A stretch of 28,282 nt of DNA from CAMYLR01 sp039590215. Lineage in GTDB: Bacteria; Gemmatimonadota; Gemmatimonadetes; JACCXV01; JAHWKZ01. The notes beneath the pieces were generated by a model that saw only the letters and a program-made list of their open reading frames with translations, ran no database searches and was not told the DNA's origin. Positions 16,615 through 24,739 of this stretch are shown piece after piece; the first letter of the stretch is position 1, and every line of letters begins with the position of its first letter. Location: assembly GCA_039590215.1 (NCBI GenBank), contig JBDHFX010000025.1:1-28282 (forward strand), given 5' to 3'. The position numbers and the translations under genes were made by a program.

Positions 16615-17305
16615 ATGACGATCGTAGGCCTCGCGCTCCTCGGGCTGCTGGCCACGTTGCTGGCACTGCCCGCTTTCCAGGGTCATCCGGTCGGGGGTGC
16701 GGTGCTTTGGGTGATCGGGTATGGGACGGTCGCGCTACTGATGCGACAGGTGTGGTTGGGGTCGGCCAGGATACGCGAATGGTGGCGATCGATAGGGCGA
16801 TCGCAACGCTGGAGCGGGGTGCTCGCGGTCGTTTTTTTCACGCTCGTTGGCGGGCTCGTGATGCGGGAGACCGCGCCCGAGCTGTTTCGCCGCTTCTCAC
16901 GCGAGAACGGTCTGTGGGAGCCACTTTGCCTACTGATGTATTGGGGTGGTGCGCTGTTACTGTATCGGCACGTGCGCGGTTTCGAGCTCTCCGAGCGCAA
17001 GCCATGGCTGCTGCTGGTCGGCGTGTATGCGCTCCTCGGCTTAGAAGAGATCGATTACTTCGGCATCTTCGGCCGCGGGGTATTTGGACCTTGCGTTTGT
17101 ACGCCGATCCCTGGCGCGATCGGAGGCCGTTTGGCTCGTTCTCGGTTTCGCGATCCTGGGGGTTGCTGCCAGCCAGGAAGCACAGTTCTTTGGGTGGGTG
17201 CTGGAGCGGCCGAGGCCAGAGGAGGTGATCGAGCTAGCGGGTGCTGTCTGCCTCGGTGTTTACGCGCTCGAGCTGACCGCCGAGCGACTACCGCCCCCCG
17301 CTTGA
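16615..17305 (+). pseudogene. Membrane protein interrupted by a one-base frameshift
   Basis: The first frame (from ATG 16615) encodes several hydrophobic helices and a Glu-rich motif, LLGLEEIDYFGIFGR. From about 17077 it becomes low-complexity Cys/Arg-rich sequence and runs on to 17352. The frame beginning at 17078 instead gives GYLDLAFVRRSLARSEAVWLVLGFAIL, another clear transmembrane helix, and ends at 17305. Removing one G from the run GGGG (17077-17080) joins the two into a coherent protein of about 229 residues. It is either a recent pseudogene or a sequence error. The restored stop overlaps the convergent M48 gene by 18 bases. I recognise no named family. Confidence 0.75.
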
Positions 17306-18157
17306 CGGGGTCTCCACCGCGCTACGGTTGTGGAATCGATCGCTGGCGGTGACCGTCGCATCATCGGTCTCGAGATCGTCAATCGCGTCGTTGATTGCGT
17401 CCAACCGATCGTCGATATCGGGGTGCGTCTTGGCGAGCAGCGACCGCCGCTCGGCTTCGGCGTTTGGCAGCGCAGCGAGGAAGCGAGTCAAGCCGTTGGG
17501 ATCGTAGCCGGCGCCGGCGGCGACCTCGACGCCATAGGCGTCGGCCTCCAGCTCGTCTCCCCTCGATAGGCCCATGAAGAGCGCCGTGGTGCCCAGCTGG
17601 ATCGTTTGCTCCAGGTACTCCTCGCCGGTCAGGTTGATCTGCTCGGTGATCTCTTCCAACCCGAGCTCGGTTCGGGCGCGGGCTCGGATCTCCTTGACGA
17701 CGTGACGTCGGTTGACGTGCCCAACCTCATGGCCGAGCACACCGGCCAACATCGCCTCGTCATTCATCAGCGCCAGCGCGCCGCGGGTCACGAACACGTA
17801 GCCACCTGGCGCAGCAAGAGCGTTGACATCGTCGCTGTCGAGTACGGCGAACCGGTAGGCGATATCCGTCCGCGGATCGACCGAGGCGACCGCTAGGCCG
17901 ACCAGATTGACATAGCGGGTCAGCTCAGAATCTTGGACTACTCCGTAATAGCCGGCGATCGTGGCGGCGATACCGCGGCCGATCTCGACCTCTTGCTCGG
18001 CGGAGATGGTGATTACCGCCGGTGCCGTGCGTTGGGCGATCCCGGCCGCTTTCTTGATCCGATCGAGGAGCTGGGCCTCGGCCGGTGAGACCGATGCGAT
18101 CACGCTGAGCAAAGTCACGATCGTTGCGACGAGTTGGCGGCGGACGATGGTCTTCAC
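17288..18157 (-). CDS. Periplasmic M48-family metalloprotease (BepA/YfgC-like, no TPR)
   Basis: GTG 18157 is chosen because GTGA overlaps the upstream stop by 4 bases and places a Sec signal at residues 1-28 (cleavage after SPAEA). The 289-residue product has the zinc motif HEVGH (143-147) and the third-ligand region SRGDELEAD (198-206), together with NALAAPGGYVFVTRG, which marks the M48 family. Members degrade or help mature misfolded outer-membrane and periplasmic proteins. It lacks the TPR tail of BepA, like many shorter M48 lipoproteins and periplasmic forms. It is the last gene of a chain with a secreted protein and an MscS channel, suggesting a role in envelope maintenance. Confidence 0.92.
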   Translation of the reverse strand: MKTIVRRQLVATIVTLLSVIASVSPAEAQLLDRIKKAAGIAQRTAPAVITISAEQEVEIGRGIAATIAGYYGVVQDSELTRYVNLVGLAVASVDPRTDIAYRFAVLDSDDVNALAAPGGYVFVTRGALALMNDEAMLAGVLGHEVGHVNRRHVVKEIRARARTELGLEEITEQINLTGEEYLEQTIQLGTTALFMGLSRGDELEADAYGVEVAAGAGYDPNGLTRFLAALPNAEAERRSLLAKTHPDIDDRLDAINDAIDDLETDDATVTASDRFHNRSAVETPSSGGR

Positions 18158-18939
18158 GCTTCGGGATCTACCGTTTGGGGTTCCGGTAGGTCGTTGTACG
18201 GCGCCAGTCGGGCCTCGATCCGGAACTCTTCGAATTCCAACGGTGGCACCGAGTGCTCCTCCATCCACCGGACGGCCTCCGGGTCTGGTGTGACCGAGAC
18301 CTTGCCGTTGGCGGTTTCGATTTCGTCTACGCCACGGGCGCCGGCGGAAGCGGCTACGTGTCGGTCCTGAGCCGCGCTAAACGACGATAGCCCTTTCTTG
18401 AGCAGGCTGGACTCGACCTGCGGGCGCTTGAGCTCGAACGCGTCGTCCTCGTCGAAGTTGGGGTCCCGCTTGTGACGCAAAACGATCGCAGTCGTTGTCC
18501 CGTCGCTGTCGGTCACGGTGCGGTGTGGCTCGGCGCCACCGGCCGGGCTGGCCAGAACGAGTTGCACGAACGGATCAGAAACGGGCTCGCTGGAAATCAG
18601 CTCTGTCGCCCCGACACGCGTCACCAGGTGATAGCGCCGGCCATCGCACACGATAACGATCGGCTCTTCCAGTTGATCCGCGCCCGCGCGTCGGATCTCG
18701 AGCCGCTCTTTGGGCCGGTCCTGAAACACTACCACGCGGCCGGCGAACCGCGGCTCGGCGTTGGGCTCCGCCCCGTCAGCGGGGATGAGCCACGTCTCTT
18801 CGAACACCCGTTTTTTCTTCGGGATCGCCTCTCGACGCGCGTCGAGCATCGCCCCAAGGTCGTCCTGAGCAGCCAGCGGCGAAGTAATCATCAAGCCCGC
18901 TAATAACACTAACGGGATTCGACAGGATGCCATCATCAT
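18154..18939 (-). CDS. Secreted protein of unknown function between MscS and M48 genes
   Basis: The 261-residue protein starts at the first of three consecutive ATG codons (18939), has a Sec signal ending near SPLAAQ, and is otherwise soluble. The middle part (about 45-170) alternates polar and hydrophobic residues with segments such as RFAGRVVVFQDRPKERLEIRR and IVIVCDGRRYHLVT. These look beta-rich and resemble LolA-type or outer-membrane sorting folds, but I cannot confirm that. It is coupled on both sides: the ATGA at 18936-18939 overlaps the upstream frame, and the GTGA at 18154-18157 overlaps the M48 gene. A role as partner or substrate adaptor of the protease is inferred from context only. 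Confidence 0.75.
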   Translation of the reverse strand: MMMASCRIPLVLLAGLMITSPLAAQDDLGAMLDARREAIPKKKRVFEETWLIPADGAEPNAEPRFAGRVVVFQDRPKERLEIRRAGADQLEEPIVIVCDGRRYHLVTRVGATELISSEPVSDPFVQLVLASPAGGAEPHRTVTDSDGTTTAIVLRHKRDPNFDEDDAFELKRPQVESSLLKKGLSSFSAAQDRHVAASAGARGVDEIETANGKVSVTPDPEAVRWMEEHSVPPLEFEEFRIEARLAPYNDLPEPQTVDPEA

Positions 18940-20477
18940 GTGGCCAAACTATGGCTCGGTCGACCGAAAGCCGAAGAAATCTCTGATACGCGACAGAATC
19001 TGTCGCTTCTCTTCCTCGACCTGCTGGGCGCCCGCCTCGTGGAGCGCGGCGTGTGTCTCCTCCAGCTCCTGGTTGCGTTCAGCCCGTGTCTGGGCGATCC
19101 GCTCGGCCAAGCTGGGGTTGGCCTCGAGCGTGTCGCGGAAAGCCTCGCGATCGATAACAAAGAAGTGGCCATCTCGCCAAAGAACGAGCCTTGCCCGAGC
19201 TGGGCGATTCGCTCGCGCCGTCCGTCGTGGCTCACGATGATCTCGACCAGTCCATTCTCGATGATGTACAGCGAGTCACCGGCCGCGCCTTGATGGAGCA
19301 CGGTCTCGGAGGCAAAATACCGCTCGACTCGAACCCGGGCCGCCAGCGCGCGCGCTTCCTCTTCGCTCAGCACGTCGAATAGCTGGACTCGCTTCAACAG
19401 GCGGTAGATCTGCTCGTCGTCGGCTTCCGCCACGGCCTGCTCGCTTTCCGGTGTCACTTCGCGCAGGTACACGTTCCGGATCGGGAACGGGATCTCGATG
19501 CCGCGCCGGTTGAAGGAGTACCAAACGTGAGTCATGAACGCGTCCTTGATATCCTCGAGATCCGTGTAGTCACGGATCCAGTACTTGACGTCGTAGGTGA
19601 TCGCAAAATCTCCGAAGTTAAAGGTCCGCACGTCTACGCGCGGGCGCTTGAGGATCCCCTCGGTCTGATCGGAGGCTTCCTCTAGAGCGGCGATGACGTC
19701 GGCCGGGGGGTGCCGGTAATGGACCCCGATCGGCTCCAGGATCGCGTGAATCCGGGTCGGAGCGCTGTAGTTGACCAGCGTGTCCTTGCTGATGACCGAG
19801 TTGGGTATGATGACCAGGTCATTGGTCCGCGTGCGGAGACTCGTCGAGCGCCAAGTCACGTCGGTGACCACGCCCTCGAACTCACCGAATTGAACCCAAT
19901 CGCCGACATTGAACGAGCGCTCGGTCTGGAGCGCCAGGCCACTGAACACGTTCCCCAGCGTGTCCTGGAGCGCCAAACCGATCACCACCGAGATGACGGC
20001 CGACGTTGTGAACAGGCCGGTGATGTCGAGATCGGTGCGGTAGTAGAGGATCAGCAGTACGCCAAAGAAGAACAACGTGAAGGCTGCGACGTCGCGCAGA
20101 ATATTGGGGCTATCGACCTTGAACTTTCGGACTAGTAGGAAGTCGACCACCATCGTGATGAGCAGCAGCAGCGCGAGGAACCCGATGATCAGCATCGTCA
20201 CGCTCGCGACTTGGAACGTCGGATTCGAAACCATCCCCGATATCTGCTCGCCGCTGGGCATTGTGATGAAGCCGCTCACGCGCTCTGGGATGCGGGCCAG
20301 CTGGGTCTGGATGAGCGCCGAGATCGCCAGGAGGGCGACGACGACCAGCGCGCGGCGGCGGACGAAAGGATCGCGGCTCAATTGGCGCAGCAGAAGCGCG
20401 ACCACCGCGAGCAGGGCTTTCAGCAGGTAGAGCATGCCGGACCCCGACAGGATTTGCTCGATCAGCGGATGGTTCAT
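18936..20477 (-). CDS. MscS-type channel with cyclic-nucleotide-binding domain, C-terminus frameshifted
   Basis: The 513-codon frame begins at ATG 20477. It has four or five membrane segments (about 12-32, 43-60, 90-115, 128-147 and 153-176) and the MscS pore and beta domain: SAVISVVIGLALQDTLGNVFSGLALQ split across 159-184, then VGDWVQF. An MscS C-terminal domain extends to about 345 and a cyclic-nucleotide-binding domain starts near 366 (GDSLYIIENGLVEI, GQGSFFGEM). Immediately after GEM (436) the frame turns into Ser/Arg-rich nonsense, while the adjacent frame continues the expected FVIDREAF helix and coiled coil to a stop at 18949. About 17 residues of the domain are missing at the junction. 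The channel part looks intact; cyclic-nucleotide gating is probably lost if the sequence is correct. Confidence 0.85.
   Translation of the reverse strand: MNHPLIEQILSGSGMLYLLKALLAVVALLLRQLSRDPFVRRRALVVVALLAISALIQTQLARIPERVSGFITMPSGEQISGMVSNPTFQVASVTMLIIGFLALLLLITMVVDFLLVRKFKVDSPNILRDVAAFTLFFFGVLLILYYRTDLDITGLFTTSAVISVVIGLALQDTLGNVFSGLALQTERSFNVGDWVQFGEFEGVVTDVTWRSTSLRTRTNDLVIIPNSVISKDTLVNYSAPTRIHAILEPIGVHYRHPPADVIAALEEASDQTEGILKRPRVDVRTFNFGDFAITYDVKYWIRDYTDLEDIKDAFMTHVWYSFNRRGIEIPFPIRNVYLREVTPESEQAVAEADDEQIYRLLKRVQLFDVLSEEEARALAARVRVERYFASETVLHQGAAGDSLYIIENGLVEIIVSHDGRRERIAQLGQGSFFGEMATSLLSIARLSATRSRPTPAWPSGSPRHGLNATRSWRRHTPRSTRRAPSRSRKRSDRFCRVSEISSAFGRPSHSLAT
18949..19170 (-). pseudogene. 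Out-of-frame C-terminal remnant of the MscS/cNMP gene
   Basis: In the -1 frame relative to the channel, 73 codons read FFVIDREAFRDTLEANP (the last strand and lid helix of a cyclic-nucleotide-binding domain). A charged coiled-coil tail with QELEETHAALHEAGAQQ follows, and the frame ends in FFGFRSTEP before TAG at 18949. That stop lies 9 bases before the next gene's ATG, normal spacing for this operon, so it is probably the ancestral end of the channel gene. Confidence 0.7.
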
Positions 20478-20486
20478 CGGTGTCTA

Positions 20487-20492
20487 ATCATA
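20487..20492 (-). promoter_or_regulatory. Candidate -10 box (TATGAT) close to the MscS start
   Basis: On the minus strand TATGAT ends 9 bases before ATG 20477, with no Shine-Dalgarno site between. A transcript starting 6-7 bases after the box would have a leader of only 2-3 bases. Confidence 0.35.
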
Positions 20493-20525
20493 ATCAGTGC
20501 GGCCGGTGGACGAAACTCGAGCGAC

Positions 20526-20554
20526 TTGCAATCCACGGCTGGATGTGGTTTAAA
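20526..20554 (+). promoter_or_regulatory. Candidate promoter for the M23 peptidase gene
   Basis: TTGCAA (20526-20531) is separated by 17 bases from TTTAAA (20549-20554), each matching four of six consensus bases. The start ATG at 20611 has a GAGAGG ribosome site 5 bases upstream, leaving a leader of about 50 bases. A small GGGG-TGTT-CCCC hairpin follows the -10 box. Confidence 0.4.
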
Positions 20555-20610
20555 GGGGTGTTCCCCCGATTCAAATCGTCGTTTGAGAACTCCCAGTAAG
20601 AGAGGCACCG

Positions 20611-22725
20611 ATGTTCCGTCAGCGAACACTCTGGGCGTTGTTGGGTGCGGTGGTTGTAGCAGTAGGCTGGACCATTCTCGAGCCGATGCCGGCGACAGCA
20701 CAGGAGGTGCGCCGGGTCCCGGCCCAGCGTCAGGTGGCGCGGCGAGCCCCTGCGACGACGTACGTCAACCTATCCGAACTCCAATACCGCCCCGTCGAGT
20801 CGAGCGCGGTGGTCTATGAGATCGGCGCTCCGAGCGCCGACGGGGTTGGACCGGGTCGCCTGGCGGCAGCCCCCGCCGGTCGGGTGGCGATCGCGGCTCG
20901 TCCAGCGGTTCGTGCGCAGCCGGCTGCTCCGGGAGCGGCGAGGGTAGCGGCCACGCCGGATGGGGAAGTGGTTCGCTGGAACACCGCCGCCGGTCGCGCG
21001 GCGCTCGGTAGTGTCGTGGCCGTGGATGGTCCGATGGGTGGCGCGGCCCAGATCTCGGCGCGTGCGGCTCCGGGACAGGCGCGCGGCGGCGAGGACGCCT
21101 GCGTCCAGCCCACGGTTACAAAAACGGGCTCGACCTGTTGCAACTACCGCCAGCCCGACCAGCTAAACGGTGGTGACGTGATGTACCGGCAACCATTGAA
21201 GGTGTTCGGCAGCGAGTCGGCCGCCCGCCAGTTCGCGGCGACCGTTCGGGCTTCGATTCCGATGTTCCTGCCGTATCACAACCCCGATGTTCGTGCGTCC
21301 CACGGATGGATCTACAACGGCAGCGACGAGAACTATCACGGCGCCGTCGACTTCAGTAAGAAGTCGGATGCCACCGGCCCGGGAATCGATCCCGCGTTCA
21401 AGGTGCGCTCGGTCGCCAGCGGGGTCGTGATCTCGGTCTACTGGGACGACTGGAGCGGCAACATCGTTATCATCGAGCACACGGCGTCCAACGGAGATAA
21501 GTACCGCACGTCGTACAAACACCTCCGCAACGGGTTTGCCAACGATCTTCAGATGGCGCGCGGCCTGACGGTCAAAGAGGATCAGAAGCTCGACGACGAA
21601 GGCAACCCGACCAACCGCCTGAAGTACCAGCGGTTCGCAGATCTCGAAGATCCCAGCGAACAGCACTGGGGAACGGACAGCCAGACGATCAGGGTGAAAG
21701 TCGGGGACAAGGTCGGCCCTGGCACACTGATTGGGTGGAGCGGCAACACCGGACCCGGTGGCGCCGGCAACGGTTTGAACGACGACGGCACGCCGAAGAA
21801 CGCGAACACCGCCAACAACCACCTCCACTTGATGACTGCGGTGCCCGACCCGAATGATGCGGGTGATTGGGTGCAGGTCGATCCGTACGGCGTCTACAAC
21901 CAGATCAGTGAGTCCGGCTGCTACGATTTGCTTGACACGACGGCGTACGTGCGGTTGTTCGCACCATTCTATCCGTCTTTTCACAACGTTCCCGCGCAGT
22001 ATGTGGGGTTCTACTGGGGTTACTACACGGGGATGGGGATGGGGCTGCAGACGATCAGTCTGCATCGCAAAGGGAATAGCGTGTTGGCATCGGGCGCCTT
22101 CCAGTCCGGACTGCCCAAGGCGTGGTACATGCGGATGTACATGACGGCGAACGACTATCAGAAGTGGTTCAACGAGTACGGAGCCCAGGGGTTCCGTCCA
22201 CGGGAGATCTCGGTTACCCGGCACAGCAGTGGTGAGCCGCGCTTTACGGTGATCTGGAAGAAGCGCCAGGGGGAGGGCTTCGCAGCGTATCACAACATGA
22301 CCGATGCGGTCTGGAACGCGAAGTGGAAGGAACACGTCGAGGACGGCGGCATGAAAGTCGAGGAGCGAGCTGCATATCGGGTTGGCAACTCGCGGCGACT
22401 GGCGGCGGTGTTTGTAAAGGAAGGGTCGCCGGGCGGTTTCTACGAGTACCACTACATGACCGGCCAGGCCTATCAGTCAAAGGCCGAAGAGCTGGGTGCT
22501 CAAGGATGGGATCTGATCAATGCCGAGGCCGAGGAGCTTCCCGAGGGAACCCGGTTTGGGGGGATCTGGCGCAAGGTACCCGGGACTTTCGCGGCCCGAC
22601 ACGGCCTGACACCAGGGCAGTATCAGAGCGCGTTCGAGGATCTTGGGTCAAAGGGGTATCGTCTTTACGACGTTCAGGGTTACGACGACTCGGGGCGGTT
22701 TATCGCCGTGTGGACTAAGCCGTGA
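20611..22725 (+). CDS. Secreted M23-type metallopeptidase with C-terminal tandem repeats (BTRD1-like)
   Basis: The 704-residue protein has a Sec signal (about 1-31) and an Ala/Pro/Arg-rich linker to about 160. An M23 (lysostaphin/LytM) domain follows with all ligands present: His243 and Asp247 in YHGAVDF, His304 in YKHL, and His404/His406 in NNHLH. An insert of about 90 residues separates the last two motifs. From about 455 to the end come four or five repeats of roughly 45-50 residues with the pattern Y/RHGLTPGQYQSAFEDLGSKGYR ... RFIAVWTKP, like the 'bacterial tandem repeat domain 1' found in secreted hydrolases. It probably cleaves peptide bonds in peptidoglycan or a protein outside the cell, with the repeats in binding. 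Its stop overlaps the convergent cyclase by 11 bases. Confidence 0.85.
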   Translation: MFRQRTLWALLGAVVVAVGWTILEPMPATAQEVRRVPAQRQVARRAPATTYVNLSELQYRPVESSAVVYEIGAPSADGVGPGRLAAAPAGRVAIAARPAVRAQPAAPGAARVAATPDGEVVRWNTAAGRAALGSVVAVDGPMGGAAQISARAAPGQARGGEDACVQPTVTKTGSTCCNYRQPDQLNGGDVMYRQPLKVFGSESAARQFAATVRASIPMFLPYHNPDVRASHGWIYNGSDENYHGAVDFSKKSDATGPGIDPAFKVRSVASGVVISVYWDDWSGNIVIIEHTASNGDKYRTSYKHLRNGFANDLQMARGLTVKEDQKLDDEGNPTNRLKYQRFADLEDPSEQHWGTDSQTIRVKVGDKVGPGTLIGWSGNTGPGGAGNGLNDDGTPKNANTANNHLHLMTAVPDPNDAGDWVQVDPYGVYNQISESGCYDLLDTTAYVRLFAPFYPSFHNVPAQYVGFYWGYYTGMGMGLQTISLHRKGNSVLASGAFQSGLPKAWYMRMYMTANDYQKWFNEYGAQGFRPREISVTRHSSGEPRFTVIWKKRQGEGFAAYHNMTDAVWNAKWKEHVEDGGMKVEERAAYRVGNSRRLAAVFVKEGSPGGFYEYHYMTGQAYQSKAEELGAQGWDLINAEAEELPEGTRFGGIWRKVPGTFAARHGLTPGQYQSAFEDLGSKGYRLYDVQGYDDSGRFIAVWTKP

Positions 22726-24673
22726 TCGCGTAGATCTCGATCGGTTCTGCACGGCCCCGGACGGCGCGTTTGCCGATCGTCTTCAACGGCAGCGCGCCGT
22801 CGAGCTTTTGGGCGGTCGCGGCCGAAAGCAGAATCGCGGTGCCGGTCTCCTTGTTTAGTGCCTCGAGTCGACTGGCCACGTTTACCGTGTCGCCGATCGC
22901 GGTGTAGTCCATGCGCCGTTCCGGATCACCGATGAAGCCAACGACGGCTGGGCCGGTATGAATGCCGATGCCGATGTCCAGGCGTCGCCGACCGGTGGCG
23001 ACCCAGTCGTCGTTCAGCGTCTCCAATCGGTCCAACATCGCGATCGCCGCTCGGCAAGCGTGGCTGGCGTGGTCGATGTCGACAAGGGGGGCACCAAAGA
23101 AAGCCATCATGCCGTCCCCCAGATACTTGTCGAGCGTCCCGCCGTGATCGAACAGCACCTCGACCATCGCCGTGAGGTACTCGTTCAAGGTGTCGACCAC
23201 GACTTCAGGCTCGACCTGTTCGGATTGCGCGGTGAAGCCTCGGATGTCGCTGAACAGCACAGTCACTTCGCGACGCTCGACGGCCCTGTGGAGGTCCTCT
23301 CCCGATTCGGCCAGCTGATTCGCGACTTCAGGTGGAATGAACTTCGCGAACATTCGTCGGATCTGGCGGTGGCGTCTTCCTTCGACCACGTAAGATCCGG
23401 CCATCGCGCCGGCGTAGGCCAATACGGCGCTGGTTACAGGGGCCGCTACTGGAAAGAGCCAGCCGCCGACGAAAAAAGCGGCCAGCGCCAGCGCACCGAT
23501 CATCGCGAGCAACCCAGCTAAGCCGACCGCCGACCGTCTGGCCGACCGGATGAGCGCGACCGTCACGCCAGTGAGCGACGCGGCTAGCAGGGTCAGGAAC
23601 ACGACCCAACCGATCGGCAGCACCCGCAGGAAGTCGCCCGATCGCAATGTGTCCAGAATCGTAGCGTGGAGAAACACACCAGGCTCCGTGGGACTGAAAG
23701 GTCCGGCGATGAAGTCGCCAACGCCGGTCGCACTGGAGCCGATCAGCACGATGCGGTCGGTGAATTCCGCCGGGTCGAGATCGGGTTCGGCCCCGACCGA
23801 GATCTGCGCGTAGCTGTTCAGGACCTCGTGGGCCGAGATCACGCGATACGGTTCCCCATATCGACCGCGCCAATGCACCCGCAAGCGACCCTCCTCGAGC
23901 GGCACCCGGCGGTCGTCCAAAAACAACTCACCGTCGACGATCGACAATCGGTTGTATCCGCCCGGGCCGCCCAGGACAGCCGCCAATCCGATCGACGGAT
24001 AGAGCCGGCCGCTGTGCTCGACCAGCAGCGGTTCGAGTCGCTCGATGCCGTCGCGGTCAGGGGCACGATTGATCGCTCCGACCCCGACCCCGGTGTCGAG
24101 GAGCTCGATCACGGGTGGGTTGACGTTCGCAAACCGTGGAGCTGAAAGGGAGGCCGCCTCGGGAATGGCGAATCGCTCGAGCGCGTCCAGCCGTCGACGG
24201 TGATCGATGAACGCCCGCTCCAGTTCCGCGATGGCGGTTTCGCCTTCAGGATCATCGAACGCGACCGCGTGAACGACCGGCGGGCCTCGCTTGGCCGCGG
24301 CGAAAAACAACGAGTCACCTTGGGGTCGCGCGAGATCGGGCTCGCTGAACAGAACGTCGTAGGCCACGACACGCGGCGCGCCAAGCGCGATGAACTCGAG
24401 CATCGCACCGTGGGCGTTCCGAGGCCACGGCCAACGACCGAGATCGCTCTCGTAGAGTCGAAGTGCGCGGTTGTCGATGTCGACGATGACGATCGTCGAG
24501 TCAGCTACTTCTGCGCCCCGGATCGCGCGCTCGAGCTGAAGTCGGGCGTCTCTCGTTTTGCGCTCGACCGTTTGGACGGTGTCGGTCGCTATCAGCGCAA
24601 ACACGATCACCGAGGCCAGTGCCCCGGCCTGGAGTCCGATGAGAAGTCGCTGGCCCGAAACGGAGCTCGCCAC
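22715..24673 (-). CDS. CHASE2-domain adenylate cyclase (class III)
   Basis: The 652-residue protein starts at GTG 24673. An N-terminal helix (about 10-30) precedes an extracytoplasmic CHASE2 sensor (about 35-340, with VDIDNRAL, WPWPR, VVAYDVLFSEPD and VLIGSSATGVGD). Three hydrophobic helices follow (about 352-430), then a class III cyclase domain (about 468-650). The catalytic set is complete: metal Asp476 and Asp520, adenine-selecting Lys516 and Asp589, and transition-state Asn598 and Arg602. It should therefore make cAMP from ATP in response to an external signal. The neighbouring MscS gene carries a cyclic-nucleotide domain, which may be relevant. No ribosome site; a TAGGTT box lies 6 bases upstream. 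Confidence 0.93.
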   Translation of the reverse strand: MASSVSGQRLLIGLQAGALASVIVFALIATDTVQTVERKTRDARLQLERAIRGAEVADSTIVIVDIDNRALRLYESDLGRWPWPRNAHGAMLEFIALGAPRVVAYDVLFSEPDLARPQGDSLFFAAAKRGPPVVHAVAFDDPEGETAIAELERAFIDHRRRLDALERFAIPEAASLSAPRFANVNPPVIELLDTGVGVGAINRAPDRDGIERLEPLLVEHSGRLYPSIGLAAVLGGPGGYNRLSIVDGELFLDDRRVPLEEGRLRVHWRGRYGEPYRVISAHEVLNSYAQISVGAEPDLDPAEFTDRIVLIGSSATGVGDFIAGPFSPTEPGVFLHATILDTLRSGDFLRVLPIGWVVFLTLLAASLTGVTVALIRSARRSAVGLAGLLAMIGALALAAFFVGGWLFPVAAPVTSAVLAYAGAMAGSYVVEGRRHRQIRRMFAKFIPPEVANQLAESGEDLHRAVERREVTVLFSDIRGFTAQSEQVEPEVVVDTLNEYLTAMVEVLFDHGGTLDKYLGDGMMAFFGAPLVDIDHASHACRAAIAMLDRLETLNDDWVATGRRRLDIGIGIHTGPAVVGFIGDPERRMDYTAIGDTVNVASRLEALNKETGTAILLSAATAQKLDGALPLKTIGKRAVRGRAEPIEIYAITA

Positions 24674-24679
24674 TGCGCG

Positions 24680-24685
24680 AACCTA
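24680..24685 (-). promoter_or_regulatory. Candidate leaderless -10 box (TAGGTT) for the adenylate cyclase
   Basis: On the minus strand TAGGTT ends 6 bases before GTG 24673, with no Shine-Dalgarno sequence in between. No -35 match is evident. Spacing is the same as at 13388 and 16615. Confidence 0.38.
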
Positions 24686-24739
24686 TCCCCGTCGCGCGTG
24701 TCGAGCGACCCTCGCGTATTCTCGCCGTTGTCTGTAGAG

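Noticed and set aside
21163..22452. 429-codon frame on the minus strand opposite the M23 peptidase
   Set aside because: No recognisable motif, and it is entirely antisense to a gene with intact catalytic motifs and repeats.
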